Source: JAAEQG01 sp023133475 (GTDB lineage: Bacteria > Planctomycetota > Phycisphaerae > UBA1845). Taken from it: a stretch of 21,174 nt of DNA. Where the stretch lies: the NCBI GenBank assembly GCA_030631415.1, contig DAOVLE010000070.1, forward strand, positions 1 to 21,174, written 5' to 3'. Both the position numbers and the translations under genes were made by a program. The notes below the pieces were generated by a model. It had not been told where the DNA came from. It worked only from the letters and a program-made list of their open reading frames with translations, and made no database searches. Below are positions 14,369-21,174 of the stretch, one piece after another (within the stretch, counting starts at the first letter, position 1; every line of letters begins with the position of its first letter).

Positions 14369-14806
14369 TCAAAGAGACTTATGATCCGAGTCGTTAGCCC
14401 GGAACTCGCCTGTAGATGCGTTATAGTGCCAGGCACTGGTGTCGTCCGCCCCGTTGGTCACCGTGTTGGTATCGGTGAAAGGGTTGTTGGGAATACTCAG
14501 CAGGTATGGGCCGTAAGGATAACCCGCGGTTCCCAGGGCAGCGGTTGATCCGTCGGCTTTGCTGACCAACGTCATCTGATTGGTGAAGGTCGCCAGTGCA
14601 GGCCAACTACCGTTGTGTTGCATCTTATATAGTTGTAGTTGGCTGCGGATGGTGTTCAGATTGCTTTGCAGGGCATCGAGTTTGGCGTCACTGCTGGCAT
14701 CGGAGAACTGCGGGACCACCACCGCCGCCAGGATTCCCAGTATGACCACCACGATCAGCACCTCGATCAGCGTGAATCCACGTGAGGTTCGGCTGGACAG
14801 TGCCAT
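14369..14806 (-). CDS. GspG-like type II secretion pseudopilin / type IV pilin
   Basis: A 145-aa prepilin. The class III signal is clear: RG|FTLIEVLIVVVILGIL with cleavage after Gly10 and the conserved Glu at mature position 5. The hydrophobic alpha-1 helix is followed by DALQSNLNTIRSQLQLYKMQHNG, then YGPYLLSIPNNPFTDTN. The last part resembles the C-terminal region of GspG-type pseudopilins. AGGAG (14815-14819) is 8 bp upstream of the ATG. A single major pseudopilin is found here, with no GspH/I/J/K and no prepilin peptidase. It would be the fibre subunit for the PilB/GspF machine downstream, in a separate transcript or the first gene of a long one. Confidence 0.9.
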   Translation of the reverse strand: MALSSRTSRGFTLIEVLIVVVILGILAAVVVPQFSDASSDAKLDALQSNLNTIRSQLQLYKMQHNGSWPALATFTNQMTLVSKADGSTAALGTAGYPYGPYLLSIPNNPFTDTNTVTNGADDTSAWHYNASTGEFRANDSDHKSL

Positions 14807-14925
14807 TATTGATTCTCCTGGAGCCGTTCAAGCGTTTACCCGCGGCGATCCTTCAACATCCCCACCAACCGGCGGGGCAGGCTCCCCCCCTTTTCACGCC
14901 GGGGATTTAGTCTCATGTGCCATAT

Positions 14926-14937
14926 CGGACATGTCCG
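14926..14937. promoter_or_regulatory. 12-bp perfect palindrome upstream of the pseudopilin gene
   Basis: CGGACATGTCCG is a perfect palindrome about 120 bp before the pseudopilin start and 34 bp after the trkA stop. It could be a regulator site or the stem of a small hairpin. No promoter consensus could be confidently placed near it. Confidence 0.3.
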
Positions 14938-14970
14938 GGCTTTAGTTAAACTGATTGGGGGGCCGCCCCT

Positions 14971-15657
14971 TCAATCCTGGGGTAGCCGGCTGACGGCTGT
15001 GTTGCTGCCCACCACGATAAGAATATCGCCGGGCAGAATCCTGGTGTCGGCGGACGGGATCGAGAGAACGGACTCTTCGACGGTTGACTCTCCCTCGCCA
15101 GTGGGGACCATCATGGTGCGTTTGATGGCGATCAGGTTCACCCCGTATTTGCGGCGGAGCTGCAAGTCCAACAGCGTCTTGTTATGAAACACGGATGGGG
15201 CGACGGCGTAGATCATGCTGTGCCCCTCGCCCAATTCGATGTACTGCTGCAAGTTCGGCAGCATCAGCCGATGAGCCCAACGCAATGCCGACTCGCGGTG
15301 TGGGCTGACCACCGCGTGGGCACCGACCTTGAGCATGATCCGGGCCTGAATCCGCGTCTCCGCCCGAGCATAAATCCGCCTCACGCCCAGGTCCTGCAGG
15401 GTGGCTACGGTCAAAGCTGCCGACTCGAAGTCCTCGCCGATCCCCACAATAGCAGCCTCCACCTCGTCTATTCCCTGAGCCCGCAAGGCTTCGGGATCGG
15501 TGCTGTCCAGGCGAACAGCCAGCGTGACCTCGTCGCGGATTCGCTCGATCAGCGCCGCCCGGCGGTCGATGGCCAACACCTCCGCCCCGTCGGCTATCAG
15601 GGCTTTAGCCAGCTCCTCCCCGAAGCGCCCCAACCCGATGACGGCAAAACGTGCCAT
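14971..15657 (-). CDS. trkA: TrkA/KtrA-type K+ uptake regulatory subunit
   Basis: A 228-aa cytosolic RCK protein: RCK-N Rossmann domain (about 1-120) with dinucleotide motif GLGRFG at 8-13 and acidic Asp31 at the end of strand beta-2, then an RCK-C domain (about 140-225). It is half the size of enterobacterial TrkA and like KtrA, so it would form an octameric ring on the channel partner. It binds NAD(H) or ATP/ADP and gates K+ flow. It lies 32 bp after trkH in the same direction, so the two are co-transcribed. Confidence 0.93.
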   Translation of the reverse strand: MARFAVIGLGRFGEELAKALIADGAEVLAIDRRAALIERIRDEVTLAVRLDSTDPEALRAQGIDEVEAAIVGIGEDFESAALTVATLQDLGVRRIYARAETRIQARIMLKVGAHAVVSPHRESALRWAHRLMLPNLQQYIELGEGHSMIYAVAPSVFHNKTLLDLQLRRKYGVNLIAIKRTMMVPTGEGESTVEESVLSIPSADTRILPGDILIVVGSNTAVSRLPQD

Positions 15658-15689
15658 GAAATCATCTCACTTCCGCACTCGCCCGAGAC

Positions 15690-17576
15690 TCACCCAATGA
15701 GCGGTTGCTCGTGGGGGTATTCGTATCGGGCCGGCGTCACCTTGCCCGCCAGCGCCACCAACAGGGTCAAAGGCCCGATCCTGCCGGCAAACATCCCCAG
15801 CATGATGATGACCCGCCCGGCGATTGTCAAACGCGGGGTCAGCCCAGTGGACAGGCCTACCGTGCCACAGGCTGACACGGACTCGAACAGCACTGCGAGC
15901 AGGCTCTCACCACGCTCGGTCAGGCACAACAGCAAAGTCACCACGCCAACCAGGGTGAACATGAGCAACACCACCACGCCGGCCCGCTGGATCACGGACG
16001 GCGGAATCGTGCGCTTAAAGCCTTCCACGTTGGCACGCCCACGCAGGGTGCTGTAAACACTCAGTGCGATGATTGCTATCGCAACCGTCTTCACCCCGCC
16101 GGCGGTGGATGCCGGCGATCCACCGATGAACATCAGCAGGATGGCCAAAAACGCACCGGCGGTCGAGAACGAGTCCGGGTCGAGCCCCACGGTATTAAAG
16201 CCCGCCGTGCGTGTGGTCACCGACTGAAAAATCGCCGCCGCGGCCCGTTCGCCAGGCGTCAAGTCCCCCATGGCCGGCGACATCAAAGCCGCCACCTCCG
16301 GCGGCCGGTGGTCACCGCCCCACCGGTGCAGCGACTCGAAAACAAAAAAGCCCAAAGCGGGCAACACGATCAGCACCACCGTGGACACCAATACCAGCTT
16401 GGTGTGCAAAGAGAACGGATGAAACGTGCCCCGAAGCCGCCCCCGAGGCAGCACGATGGCATCGGTCTCTCTCCACAGACGTGCCGGGGTCAAGCGCAAC
16501 CGCAGCACGTGATAAAGGTCATGGAGCACCGGAAAGCCCAACCCCCCGACCACTATCAGCGGCATGATGCCCATGTAAACCTGCCACGCCCCACGATATG
16601 CCACCAGGCTGTCGCTTTGCAGCGAAAAGCCCGCGTTGCAGAAAGCACTCACCGCATGAAACACGCTGTAGAAAACCCGCTCGGGCGACTGGCCCATGCT
16701 CACAGGCCACATTGTGTACAACACCACCGCGCCGACAAATTCGCACACCAACGTGACCACGACGACAAACTTTACCATCTCCCGCACCTGGCCAAGGGTT
16801 TGATGGCTCATGGCATCCTGCAAGGCGAGCGATTGACGCAGCGATAGTTGACGCCTCAACAGGATTCCAAACAACCCCCCAAAGATCATGATCCCCAGCC
16901 CACCCAACTGGATAAGCACTAAAATCACCATCTGCCCGAAACGAGTGAAACTGCTGCCGGTATCGTAGACCGTCAGACCCGTGACACAAGTGGCACTCAC
17001 CGAGGTGAACAGGCAATTAAGCCAGTGCTTGAGCAGGTAATCCCCCTCTTCATACCGCAGCTCCGGCACCACAGCCTTGGGCAATGCCAGCAACAGAGCA
17101 CCGATGACGATAACCGCCAGAAAACTCAGCACCACCAACCGCCCGGGATGCAAACGGTGCTCGGCAAGAGCCAGGTTGAATTGCACCAACCCAACACCCA
17201 GACGAACCAACAAGCCCACCTGAAGCGTGACAACATAAATGGTGGAAACTTTCAGGAGCGGCTGGCTGGTGACCTCCATCTCCACCGCCAGCACCACGAC
17301 ACCTGCCAGAATCAGCAGCAGATCGAACCAACGGCGCCGAACCGCCCCAACTCGCTTCGAGGCATGCACCACATCCGTCACCAACGACAGCAGGTACACC
17401 CCCACCGCAACCAATTGCATCGCCACCAGCACCGCGACCGGCAGCGGCGGCTCATCAAAACCGTATTCCAGACCCAGCGAGACCAGGGCAAGCCCGGAGA
17501 CCACCCACAGCACCACCCGCAACCGCGTTACACCGGCAGCCTGCAAAGGGTTAGTTAACAAGACCGTGTGTTTCAC
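15690..17576 (-). CDS. trkH: TrkH/KtrB-family K+ transporter with N-terminal membrane extension
   Basis: A 628-aa membrane protein. The four pore loops with their selectivity glycines are visible: SATCVTGLTV (about 194-203), SAFCNAGFSL, TTRTAGFNTV and SACGTVGLSTG. The usual TrkH/KtrB length is about 440-490 aa. Here roughly 150 extra N-terminal residues carry about four additional helices, including a Lys/Arg-rich loop (KRVGAVRRRW). The start is GTG, overlapping the recG TGA by 4 bp (17573-17576), which fixes it. With TrkA it forms a regulated K+ uptake system in the inner membrane. Confidence 0.92.
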   Translation of the reverse strand: MKHTVLLTNPLQAAGVTRLRVVLWVVSGLALVSLGLEYGFDEPPLPVAVLVAMQLVAVGVYLLSLVTDVVHASKRVGAVRRRWFDLLLILAGVVVLAVEMEVTSQPLLKVSTIYVVTLQVGLLVRLGVGLVQFNLALAEHRLHPGRLVVLSFLAVIVIGALLLALPKAVVPELRYEEGDYLLKHWLNCLFTSVSATCVTGLTVYDTGSSFTRFGQMVILVLIQLGGLGIMIFGGLFGILLRRQLSLRQSLALQDAMSHQTLGQVREMVKFVVVVTLVCEFVGAVVLYTMWPVSMGQSPERVFYSVFHAVSAFCNAGFSLQSDSLVAYRGAWQVYMGIMPLIVVGGLGFPVLHDLYHVLRLRLTPARLWRETDAIVLPRGRLRGTFHPFSLHTKLVLVSTVVLIVLPALGFFVFESLHRWGGDHRPPEVAALMSPAMGDLTPGERAAAAIFQSVTTRTAGFNTVGLDPDSFSTAGAFLAILLMFIGGSPASTAGGVKTVAIAIIALSVYSTLRGRANVEGFKRTIPPSVIQRAGVVVLLMFTLVGVVTLLLCLTERGESLLAVLFESVSACGTVGLSTGLTPRLTIAGRVIIMLGMFAGRIGPLTLLVALAGKVTPARYEYPHEQPLIG

Positions 17577-19672
17577 GCGACATCCACCAGGGCGATCGAA
17601 TCGCCGAATCGTTCCACCAGCATGATCCGCAATATCCGGTGCTTGGGCGCGGACAGACTCTCGTCCTCGGCGATCAGGGCTGTGGCGTCGGCGCGGCTCA
17701 TTTCCAGAAGGTCCATATCGCGGGCCAGGTCCGCCACGGTGAACTCCACCATCCCATGCTGCCGCTGCCCCACGACCTCGCCCGGGCCACGAAGCCGCAG
17801 GTCCTCCTCGGCAATGACGAACCCATCCGTCGTCCGGCAGAGAACCGACAACCGGGCCAACGCCGTCTCGTTGTCGGCGTCGCTGAGCAGCAGGCAGAGC
17901 GACGGATGAGCCCCACGACCCACACGACCACGAAGCTGATGAAGCTGGCTTAGACCGAAACGCTCTGCATGATGGACCACCATCACCGTCGCGTTGGGGA
18001 CGTCGATGCCCACCTCGACCACGGTGGTAGCCGCCAGAGCCTGCACCTCACCGGCGGTGAACCGCGCCATCACCGACTCCTTCTGCTCACGGGGCATTTG
18101 GCCATGCAGTAGCTCCACCTCGAACCCCGCCAGCCGGTCGCGGCGCAAAACCTCGACCTCCTCCGCGGCAGCCTTGAGCGGAAGAGACTCGACCCGCTCG
18201 ACCAGGGGATAAACCACGAACGCCTGCCGCCCCGCACGCAACTCCCGACGAACCCGCTCCCAGGCCTGGGATGACTCCGCCGACCGGATCAGCCGCGTTT
18301 CCACCGGTTGGCGCCCGGGCGGCAGGTCGTAAATCGTCGAGACATCCAAATCGCCGAAGACGGTCATAGCCAGCGTTCGCGGAATAGGCGTGGCGGTCAG
18401 CACCAGATAATGTGGGTCGCGGGCCTTGGCACGCAACTTGGCCCGCTGCCGAACCCCGAACCGATGCTGCTCATCCACGATAACCAAACCCAACCACGGA
18501 ATCTCCACGCTTTCTTCCAGCAAGGCATGCGTCCCGACTACCAGGTTTGTCTTGCCATCAGCCAGCGAACGCAAGATGGTATCGCGTGCTTTGCGCGGCA
18601 TGTTGCCCAACAGAAGGTCCACCCGAACCCGGCTGCCAGCCAGACATTCGCAAATCTTATGGTGGTGCTGCTCGGCGAGAATCTCGGTCGGAGCCAGAAA
18701 CACCACCTGCCGCCGGTTCGCAATGACCGCCAGTGCCGCATAAAGAGCCACCGCCGTCTTGCCCGCGCCGACGTCAGCCTGAAGCAATCGCCGCATCGGA
18801 CGCGCCCGCCCCAAATCCGCCGCGATCTCCGCCACCGCCGACTCTTGGCCGGGGGTGAGTTGAAAACCAAACCGAGCCCGAATCCGCCGATCGATTTCCT
18901 CGCTTATCCGGATGGGGGATGCCTGTTGAGAGCGTCGCACGTGGGCACGTTTCAACTGCACCGCCAACTGCATCAGCAGCAATTCGTCATACGCCAGCCG
19001 TCGTCTGGCTATCTCGATGTCGTCCACCCGCGTGGGCAGATGATACCGTGCAACCGCCGTCCGTCGCGGGGCGAGGCTGCGTGCCCGGCGCAGTTCATCC
19101 GGAAGCGGATCGGCAAGCTGATCGACCACCTCGGGCAGGGCTGCCGCGATGAACCTGGCTATCTGACGCGACGAAATGGATGCGTTGGCTGGATATACCG
19201 GGTCGAACTGCTCAGCGTCCACGACCAGGCTGAGCGGTTCATTCCCGATGATCCGGTACTTGGGATTGGTCATGCAGCCGAGGTCGCGGTACTGCGAGAC
19301 TTTGCCGGTGGCGGCGATCAGCACCCCAGGCCCGAGCTTGTCGTGCAGATAGGGCGAGTTGAACCAGCGGATCATGCAGGTTCCCGTGGCATCCTGGACA
19401 TTGGCGATCAGCACCTGTTTTCCGAAGCTGCCGCGGGTGCGCACCCGGCTGATTTGGCCTACGATTGTCGCGGTCTCATCCAGGCGTAGGGTGCCGATGG
19501 CCTGTGATTGCGGGCGGTGCTCGTAGCGAAACGGGAAATAGTGGATCAGATCGCCGACGGTCGCAATGCCGAGCGTCTGTAGTTTGTCTGCCAGTACAGG
19601 CCCCACCCCACGGACGAATTGCACTGGTGTGTCAAGTTGCAAAGAAGTCACTTCCAAACGCCCTGTGTTCAT
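17573..19672 (-). CDS. recG: ATP-dependent DNA helicase RecG
   Basis: A 699-aa superfamily 2 helicase that reverses stalled forks and processes branched DNA. The N-terminal wedge/OB domain (about 10-150) includes FVRGVGPVLADKL and the helicase domains follow. Walker A GAGKT is at 302-306, and the DExH-type box reads DEQHRFG (400-406), as usual for RecG. Motif TATPIPRTL, motif V LAATTVVEVGIDVPNA and the TRG-like QLRGRVGRG are present. Its length is normal. No Shine-Dalgarno site is obvious before ATG 19672, and a GTAGGGCGGG palindrome begins 6 bp upstream, so the 5' leader may have been remodelled by the repeat. The last codon overlaps trkH. Confidence 0.96.
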   Translation of the reverse strand: MNTGRLEVTSLQLDTPVQFVRGVGPVLADKLQTLGIATVGDLIHYFPFRYEHRPQSQAIGTLRLDETATIVGQISRVRTRGSFGKQVLIANVQDATGTCMIRWFNSPYLHDKLGPGVLIAATGKVSQYRDLGCMTNPKYRIIGNEPLSLVVDAEQFDPVYPANASISSRQIARFIAAALPEVVDQLADPLPDELRRARSLAPRRTAVARYHLPTRVDDIEIARRRLAYDELLLMQLAVQLKRAHVRRSQQASPIRISEEIDRRIRARFGFQLTPGQESAVAEIAADLGRARPMRRLLQADVGAGKTAVALYAALAVIANRRQVVFLAPTEILAEQHHHKICECLAGSRVRVDLLLGNMPRKARDTILRSLADGKTNLVVGTHALLEESVEIPWLGLVIVDEQHRFGVRQRAKLRAKARDPHYLVLTATPIPRTLAMTVFGDLDVSTIYDLPPGRQPVETRLIRSAESSQAWERVRRELRAGRQAFVVYPLVERVESLPLKAAAEEVEVLRRDRLAGFEVELLHGQMPREQKESVMARFTAGEVQALAATTVVEVGIDVPNATVMVVHHAERFGLSQLHQLRGRVGRGAHPSLCLLLSDADNETALARLSVLCRTTDGFVIAEEDLRLRGPGEVVGQRQHGMVEFTVADLARDMDLLEMSRADATALIAEDESLSAPKHRILRIMLVERFGDSIALVDVA

Positions 19673-19678
19673 GAAACT

Positions 19679-19699
19679 GTAGGGCGGGTTCTACCCGCC
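19679..19699 (+). repeat. GTAGGGCGGG palindrome, family F copy 2
   Basis: Starts GTAGGGCGGGTTCTACC like 11334-11350 and contains the perfect stem GCGGGT/ACCCGC. It lies 6 bp upstream of the recG start codon and points away from recG. The following 50 bp contain weakly self-complementary GC-rich sequence, with no clear second copy here. Confidence 0.75.
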
Positions 19700-19755
19700 T
19701 TCTTCGCGTAGCGTGCCGGGTCGCGTTTCTCCGCGCTAGCCCGGACTTTTCATGA

Positions 19756-19779
19756 ACGCAGAGACGCAGAGACGCAGAG
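19756..19779 (+). repeat. ACGCAGAG tandem array (three exact units)
   Basis: Three exact copies of the 8-mer ACGCAGAG lie in the 181-bp tatC-recG gap, beyond the GGAAAAT array that follows tatC. It is a fourth short-period unit type in this window. Confidence 0.8.
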
Positions 19780-19788
19780 AAGAAAGGA

Positions 19789-19853
19789 GTGCACCCAACG
19801 ACAATGTCTCACATCCCCCATTTTCCATTTTTAATTTTCCATTTTCCATTTCC
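19789..19853 (-). repeat. GGAAAAT tandem array at the tatC stop
   Basis: On the minus strand the tatC TGA is followed by GGAAATGGAAAATGG and further units, then GGGGGATGTGAGACAT, TCGTTGGGTGCAC. Over about 60 bp it is nearly identical to the array after the aldo/keto reductase (264-326), in the same orientation relative to its gene. Confidence 0.85.
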
Positions 19854-20885
19854 TCAATTTGTTTCCTTCTTTTTGCGGATCTCCAGCACGCGAGCTGCCA
19901 GCAAACCGCCTTCAAACAACAACATCATCGGGACCGCCAGCAAAATTTGGCTGATCACATCCGGCGGGGTGAGAACCGCCGCCGCCGCCACGATGCCGAA
20001 AATCACATAACGGCGGAGCTTGGCCATCTCGGCAGCGCTAACGATGCCCACCAACGACAAAAACACCACCACCACCGGAAGCTCGAACGCCAGACCAAAC
20101 GCCAACGCCAACGACAAAACGAAAGAAATATAAAACTGCAACGAGAAGTGGCTGGTGACTGCCGTGGTCGAGTCGGCGGGCTTTAGCGGCGTCATCAGCA
20201 CGCCCTGATCGGTCATCATCCGCAGTTGCCTCACCGTGGTGTTGATCCAAACCATCCCGGGTTTCGGATCGGGTGGGTCGTAGCTCGAGGACGGGACGTT
20301 CAAACCGGTGATCGCGGGTTGGGTGGTTGTCGGCTGCGAGGTCGGAGCTGAGTCCGCATCGGTGAGGATCACCTTCTGTAGCCAGGAGGGCGAAAGCTCC
20401 GGTATGCTCACATGCTTGCTGAACCCGATAAAGAAGTTCAGCACGATGGGCAACACCACCCAGAACAAAAAAGCCACGCCGGCGGCGAACAGCACCGCGG
20501 TCAGCGGAACGAACATCATCGCAAACTTCTGTTCTTTCTGGTACAGGCCGGCTGCCACAAACGCCCACATCTGGTACAGCAACCACGGCATAGCCACGAT
20601 CAGCCCGCTGAGAAACCCGATCTTCAGATAGACGAGAAACGTCTCGGGTGGGCTTAGAGCCATGACCTCGGGGCATTGCCCGTTGCTGCGCAACACCACC
20701 AGCAGGGGATGCAAAATGAACGACAGCAGATCGGTGGCGAAGAACAGCGCGACCACCACGGCAACCGCCACCCCCAGCAAAGCGCGCAGCAGACAGCGGC
20801 GCAGCTCTTCGAGGTGATCGCCGAACGTCATGCGCACCTCGTCGGCGTCGTTATGGTCTACCGGTGGCGAAGAGGCATCTACCAT
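19854..20885 (-). CDS. tatC: Twin-arginine translocase receptor subunit TatC with enlarged periplasmic loop
   Basis: A 343-aa six-helix inner-membrane protein that recognises twin-arginine signal peptides with TatB. Conserved features are the cytoplasmic HLEELRR (24-30), ETFLVYLKIGF (81-91), and the essential Glu268 in FGLAFELP, corresponding to E. coli Glu170. The usual length is about 240-260 aa. The excess lies mostly between helices 3 and 4 (about residues 157-246), where a Thr/Pro/Ser-rich segment (SAPTSQPTTTQPAITG) and a hydrophilic stretch enlarge the second periplasmic loop. No tatA or tatB is adjacent. It lies upstream of recG on the same strand, separated by 181 bp of repeats. Confidence 0.94.
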   Translation of the reverse strand: MVDASSPPVDHNDADEVRMTFGDHLEELRRCLLRALLGVAVAVVVALFFATDLLSFILHPLLVVLRSNGQCPEVMALSPPETFLVYLKIGFLSGLIVAMPWLLYQMWAFVAAGLYQKEQKFAMMFVPLTAVLFAAGVAFLFWVVLPIVLNFFIGFSKHVSIPELSPSWLQKVILTDADSAPTSQPTTTQPAITGLNVPSSSYDPPDPKPGMVWINTTVRQLRMMTDQGVLMTPLKPADSTTAVTSHFSLQFYISFVLSLALAFGLAFELPVVVVFLSLVGIVSAAEMAKLRRYVIFGIVAAAAVLTPPDVISQILLAVPMMLLFEGGLLAARVLEIRKKKETN

Positions 20886-20937
20886 TGGGCGGATTCTAGT
20901 CGGCGAGAAACAGAAGCGTCAATAATAGCCGCCAAGT

Positions 20938-20978
20938 GTAGGGTGGGTGGAACCTCGCGGAGCGAGGTGGAACCCACC
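20938..20978 (+). repeat. GTAGGGTGGG palindrome, family A copy 3
   Basis: Identical through the palindrome to 2389-2429. As there, it is followed by CCATTC-GGGAC-AGT, then ATCT and a family B hairpin. It lies upstream of tatC, about 53 bp from its start codon. Confidence 0.9.
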
Positions 20979-20996
20979 ATTCCGGGACGAGTATCT

Positions 20997-21076
20997 GTAG
21001 GTCGGGTCCGCAGACCCGACATCCCCCGATGACGCCGTTGGGAATCCCGAACGTCGGGTCTGCGGACCCGGCCTAC
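20997..21076 (+). repeat. 80-bp GTAGGTCGGG hairpin, family B copy 2
   Basis: It has the same outer arms as 2469-2548 (one mismatch within its own stem). The core reads CATCCCCCGATGACG then GTTGGGAATCCCGAACGT, the reverse complement of copy 1 with small changes. Both copies are 80 bp. Confidence 0.88.
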
Positions 21077-21081
21077 AAACC

Positions 21082-21162
21082 GGGTGGCCCATGGCTTTAG
21101 CCGTGGGGGACGCGAATCGGCTGACCATTCGTGTCCCCCACCGCTAAAGCGATGGGCCACCC
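21082..21162 (+). repeat. 81-bp family C palindrome, uninterrupted copy
   Basis: Arms of about 36 bp begin GGGTGGCCCATGGCTTTAG and pair with the other end with about three mismatches. The single TTTAG at 21096-21100 marks the site that is duplicated and split in the copy at 8513-8716. It is the reference for reconstructing that nested insertion. Confidence 0.9.
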
Positions 21163-21167
21163 AGCCC

Positions 21168-21174
21168 GTAGGGT
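21168..21174 (+). repeat. Probable start of another GTAGGG palindrome, cut by the window end
   Basis: The last bases, GTAGGGT, match the first seven of families A and F, and they follow a run of A, B and C elements. Only seven bases are visible, so this is a weak call. Confidence 0.35.

Noticed and set aside
14017..14372. Open frames in the pseudopilin-pilM gap
   Set aside because: They run through hairpin repeats and a CGCAGATTA array, have no domain features, and are not preceded by convincing ribosome binding sites.
14917..14922. TGGCAC on the minus strand upstream of the pseudopilin gene, resembling a sigma-54 -24 box
   Set aside because: The required GC of the -12 element is absent at the right distance (ACTAA is found there), so it does not fit the sigma-54 consensus.
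14957..14968. GGGGCGGCCCC-like stem after trkA as a terminator
   Set aside because: The stem is very short with almost no loop and no T-run on the coding strand, so it is insufficient support for a terminator.
20886..21174. Open frames rich in Arg/Pro/Thr over the terminal repeats
   Set aside because: They are translations of dispersed palindromes (similar peptides arise from the copies at 2389-2548) and are not protein genes.

Overview
The window looks like chromosomal DNA from a GC-rich member of the Planctomycetota, most likely an uncultured lineage. This is an inference, not a marker-based assignment. It rests on a hybrid type IV pilus/type II secretion gene cluster with a GspG-like pseudopilin, a secretin with a helical C-terminal extension, and intergenic spaces filled with several families of palindromic and short-period repeats. 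No rRNA, tRNA, CRISPR array, integrase or transposase gene was seen.

Layout. At 1-1310 there is repeat-rich DNA, then a minus-strand aldo/keto reductase. It is divergent from a plus-strand amidohydrolase (1388-2392), and a 17-bp perfect palindrome lies between them. From 14806 down to 2632, on the minus strand, lies the envelope-machine cluster: a GspG-like pseudopilin, a 98-aa secreted coiled-coil protein, PilM, PilN, PilO, a PilP/GspC-like protein, the GspD/PilQ secretin, a TPR lipoprotein, a STAS-domain protein, the PilB/GspE ATPase, the PilT ATPase and GspF/PilC. Upstream, also minus strand, are trkA and trkH (K+ uptake), recG (4-bp overlap with trkH) and tatC (19854-20885). The last 290 bp are an array of palindromic repeats.

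How the genes work together. PilM/N/O/P form the inner-membrane alignment complex and GspD the outer-membrane channel. GspF is the platform, PilB the assembly motor, PilT a disassembly motor, and the pseudopilin the fibre subunit. The TPR lipoprotein is placed like a pilotin or secretin partner. The STAS protein suggests a partner-switching input. A prepilin peptidase and minor pseudopilins are absent here and must be elsewhere. TrkA/TrkH form a K+ uptake unit, RecG remodels stalled replication forks, and TatC is the twin-arginine receptor.

Most unusual signal: the repeats. (1) Palindromes beginning GTAGGG(C/T)GGGT supply the TAG stop codon of three genes (amidohydrolase, TPR lipoprotein, PilO). 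Short-period tandem arrays start within a few nt of the stop of four more (aldo/keto reductase, gspF, pseudopilin, tatC). (2) The start of the TPR-lipoprotein reading frame contains an 81-bp palindrome interrupted by a 118-bp second palindrome flanked by a TTTAG duplication. An uninterrupted 81-bp copy lies at 21082-21162, and both insertion lengths keep the frame open. (3) One 80-bp hairpin element occurs twice with its core inverted relative to conserved flanks. Together these suggest active, probably ssDNA-related palindrome mobility that shapes gene ends.
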